A program made the translations under genes and the position numbers. Below the pieces are notes generated by a model. That model was not told the DNA's origin. It searched no databases and saw only the letters and a program-made list of their open reading frames with translations. This document shows positions 39,404-41,552 of a stretch of DNA of 41,552 bases, in pieces; positions within the stretch are counted from its first letter, which is position 1; each line of letters starts with the position of its first letter. Source of the DNA: Actinomycetota bacterium (GTDB lineage Bacteria > Actinomycetota > Geothermincolia > Fen-727 > Anoxymicrobiaceae); assembly GCA_018831265.1 (NCBI GenBank), contig JAHJCO010000020.1, positions 1-41,552 on the forward strand, written 5' to 3'.

Positions 39404-41552
39404 TCACCGGCCTGCGCTTGTGCCCCTGATGCCCGTGGAGCAGGTGCCGCCGGCCCGGTCCGAGAAGTATACGGACTTCTCGACGATGACGGGGGTGTCG
39501 GAGGCGACGTGGGCGCTGAACTCACTCGAGGGGAGGATGTCGGCGGCCGGCACCGACATTCTCGTGCGCGGCCCGATCTGAAAGGACCTGGTCGCCGCGG
39601 TGCCGGCCGGGTCCATCAGGGTGAGCGTCAGGGTCGCCGCCTCGTCGAGCGGGTTCATGACCAGGAGCCAGGTCTCGAAGCCGCCCCCCGTGTAGCAGTC
39701 GGGGAGATACCAGTCGGTATCGGGCGACGGCGAGCCCGCTGTGACGTGGCCGTCGCTTCGCCCGTTCCAGTACATCGCGCGCTCGACCGCGAGCGCGTGC
39801 TTCGCGAGCACCTTGACCGACACCTCGCGGCCCGGGAGCACGTCGCCGACCGCCACAGTGAAACGTGACCGCGCGGCCAGCGCATAGCTACGGATTGTGC
39901 AGGCCCCCGAGGGCTCCATGAAGAAGAGGGTCACCTCGTTCGCCTCCTCACCCGGGTTCTGGAGCAAAACGTACTCCTGGAAGCCCCGGTCGGTGTACCC
40001 CTCGGCCAGGAACCAGGTCTCCGACAGCGATCCCGCCGCGATCGAGCAGGTCCCGGCCGTCATGTCGTTCAGGTACTGGGACCTCTCGACGACCACCGGC
40101 CTGTCGCTCTCGATCTGCGTGGAGACCTCCTGGCCAGGGAGTATGTCGTTCACATGCACCGTGAAGCGCGAGTGGGGCCCGACGCTGTATTCCCTTTTCT
40201 CGGTCGCTCCGCCGCCGGTCATGAACGTCGCCGCGACGGAGGCTGGCTCGTCGCCCGGGTTCTGCACCAGCACGAACTCGTTGAAGCCGGCGGCCGTGCA
40301 ACCCTCCGCGAGATACCAGCCGGTGCCCGGCCTGCCTACACCTATGGAGTCGTGGCCGGCCTGCCTGCCGTTGAAGTACATCGAGCGCTCGACGGCTATC
40401 AGCCTGTCGGAGCGCAGGTGGACGCTGACCTCTGCGTCGGGGAACAGGCTGTCCACGACGATCGTGAAGCGGCTCATGCCCGCGACCACGAACTCCCGCT
40501 CGGCCGTGCCCCCGTCCGCGAACATGAAGGAGGCGGTCACCTTCGCGCTCTGTGAGCCGGGGTTCTCCACCAGGACGTACTCCTCGAAGTCGCCCGCGGC
40601 CGGGGAGCTCCCCGTGTAGCCCTCGGCCAGGTACCAGTCGAGGGAAAGGCCGGGAATGCAGGAGTTGACCCACACGGGGGTCGAGGCAGGCCTCGTCTCC
40701 CACGCGGGATCGTCGGGCTCGGCGTCTATCCGCGCGGTATACCTGCCGTCCGCGACGGGCCGCCCGGTGTCGTCGGTCCCGTTCCAATCGAAGGAGCGCT
40801 TCCCGGCGCCCTGGTGGACGGCGGCAAACGCACGGACCCTGGTCTCGCCCAGCCAGATCGAGCAAGTGACCGTGGAGTCGCGGGGTAGCGTGTAGGAGAT
40901 TGTGGCCACCCGGCCGGTACCGGCGGCCTGTGGCTCGAGCGCGTGGCCGGTCGCCTTAACCCCTGTGATGTCCTCGAACCCGGCCGGGCCCAGGGTGCCC
41001 GGTAGCAGCGAGCGATTGGTAATCGTTGGTTCGGCTGTCGGCCCCGGGAAGTACAGGGTGGGGACCCTGGCGGCCGGGTCGGGGTTCGACCAGTCGGCGC
41101 GGCTGAACACCGGGACCTTCAATGGGTAGGTCGCCGGCCCGTGGTAGAGCGCGTCCCGGGGGCCGTCCAGGATGAGCCCCGCCGCCGAGTCGATGAGACC
41201 GAGGCTCGCGATGCCGCGCGGGTAGTAGCTCATGAGCGGGGAGCCCGCCGTCCCGTTGGTTGCCTCCACCTTGGCGGAGAAGTCGTGTGAGGGGTCGTCG
41301 CCCTGTCCCAGGGTGTCGGTCACCCGGACCGTGGAGCGACAGTGGGCGGCAACGCCCAGCGACTGCTCTCGGGTTGTGCCGTCGCCCAGCATGTAGGTGA
41401 TCTTCACCCGGGCTTCAGATGAGCCCGGGTTCTGCACGCACAGGTAGGGGTCGAACCCCGGGCGGCAGGAACCCTCGGCGAAGTAGAAGGTCGAGGCCGG
41501 GTTGGTGGCCCCCAGGGCGACGTGTCCGCCCGTGCGGCCATCACGGTCGAAG
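39404..41552 (-). CDS. Surface protein with repeated FAEGxT domains (5' end outside window)
   Basis: At least 716 residues; the frame is open to the right edge, so start and signal peptide are missing. The visible part begins with the end of one domain (GGHVALGATNP), then FYFAEGSCRPGFDPYLCVQNPG. A central unrelated part follows, including a FlgD-like Ig module (WNGTDDTGRPVADGRYTARI). Then four more copies: WYLAEGYTG, WYLAEGCTAAGFNEFVLVQN, WFLAEGYTDRGFQEYVLLQN and WYLPDCYTGGGFETWLLVMN, each ending in ER-MY-N or a variant such as EKSVYF. The domain is the one at the C-terminus of the giant protein at 4249-12813, but more diverged. FlgD-like modules usually sit near the C-terminus of secreted proteins. 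Probable cell-surface protein, function unknown. Confidence 0.88.
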   Translation of the reverse strand, partial: FDRDGRTGGHVALGATNPASTFYFAEGSCRPGFDPYLCVQNPGSSEARVKITYMLGDGTTREQSLGVAAHCRSTVRVTDTLGQGDDPSHDFSAKVEATNGTAGSPLMSYYPRGIASLGLIDSAAGLILDGPRDALYHGPATYPLKVPVFSRADWSNPDPAARVPTLYFPGPTAEPTITNRSLLPGTLGPAGFEDITGVKATGHALEPQAAGTGRVATISYTLPRDSTVTCSIWLGETRVRAFAAVHQGAGKRSFDWNGTDDTGRPVADGRYTARIDAEPDDPAWETRPASTPVWVNSCIPGLSLDWYLAEGYTGSSPAAGDFEEYVLVENPGSQSAKVTASFMFADGGTAEREFVVAGMSRFTIVVDSLFPDAEVSVHLRSDRLIAVERSMYFNGRQAGHDSIGVGRPGTGWYLAEGCTAAGFNEFVLVQNPGDEPASVAATFMTGGGATEKREYSVGPHSRFTVHVNDILPGQEVSTQIESDRPVVVERSQYLNDMTAGTCSIAAGSLSETWFLAEGYTDRGFQEYVLLQNPGEEANEVTLFFMEPSGACTIRSYALAARSRFTVAVGDVLPGREVSVKVLAKHALAVERAMYWNGRSDGHVTAGSPSPDTDWYLPDCYTGGGFETWLLVMNPLDEAATLTLTLMDPAGTAATRSFQIGPRTRMSVPAADILPSSEFSAHVASDTPVIVEKSVYFSDRAGGTCSTGIRGTSAGR

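Overview
The window comes from a high-GC bacterium with many GTG and TTG starts, ATGA/GTGA gene overlaps and strong GGAGG ribosome sites. It has a Tad/Flp pilus locus with no outer-membrane secretin, ECF sigma factors paired with zinc-finger or single-pass membrane anti-sigma-like proteins, a GTP-type PEP carboxykinase and a ferredoxin-linked tungsten/molybdenum aldehyde oxidoreductase. Together these suggest an anaerobic, monoderm, deep-branching actinobacterial lineage. That placement is inference from gene content; no rRNA or tRNA gene is visible.

Layout. (1) 1-3685, minus strand: an ECF sigma factor, a 931-residue membrane protein with about 30 tandem 23-residue repeats outside and an anti-sigma-like N-terminus, and the start of a small paralogue running off the left edge. 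(2) 3928-12813: a hairpin, two tandem copies of a foldable element of about 136 bp, and the gene for a secreted 2854-residue protein (Ycf48/BNR-type propellers, seven IPT/TIG domains, four FAEGxT surface domains). (3) 13096-22489: a Tad pilus cluster (tadZ/cpaE-like, tadA, tadB, tadC, flp, prepilin peptidase, tadE-like, and a minor pilin fused to an NlpC/P60 wall hydrolase). It is interrupted by a minus-strand gene that fuses sigma factor, anti-sigma zinc finger, membrane segment and TolB-like propeller in one chain. A convergent pilB-type ATPase follows. (4) 24476-31611, minus strand: probable operon of aldehyde oxidoreductase, duplicated zinc-ribbon protein, SCP2-like protein, DUF362 protein, small membrane protein and PaaK-like CoA ligase. 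(5) 31799-33368: lipoprotein with a cysteine-less thioredoxin fold, a 49-residue CXXC microprotein and a NapH-like polyferredoxin. (6) 33354-35542, minus strand: M23-domain membrane protein and a small membrane protein. (7) PEP carboxykinase, then an alpha/beta hydrolase and an MBL-fold hydrolase, then a second FAEGxT-domain surface protein cut by the right edge.

Most interesting signals. Four promoters (before tadZ, tadA, flp and the M23 gene) share one module: TTGACT, a 17-bp spacer, TAnnnT, and CTTGTACTG-type repeats placed at fixed distances. This predicts one regulon joining pilus assembly to cell-wall hydrolases. One copy lies back-to-back with the promoter of the fused sigma/anti-sigma/propeller gene, which makes that gene a candidate regulator or co-regulated sensor. 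The tandem foldable element at 3990-4206 keeps its shape while its helices differ in sequence, as expected of a structured RNA or DNA element.
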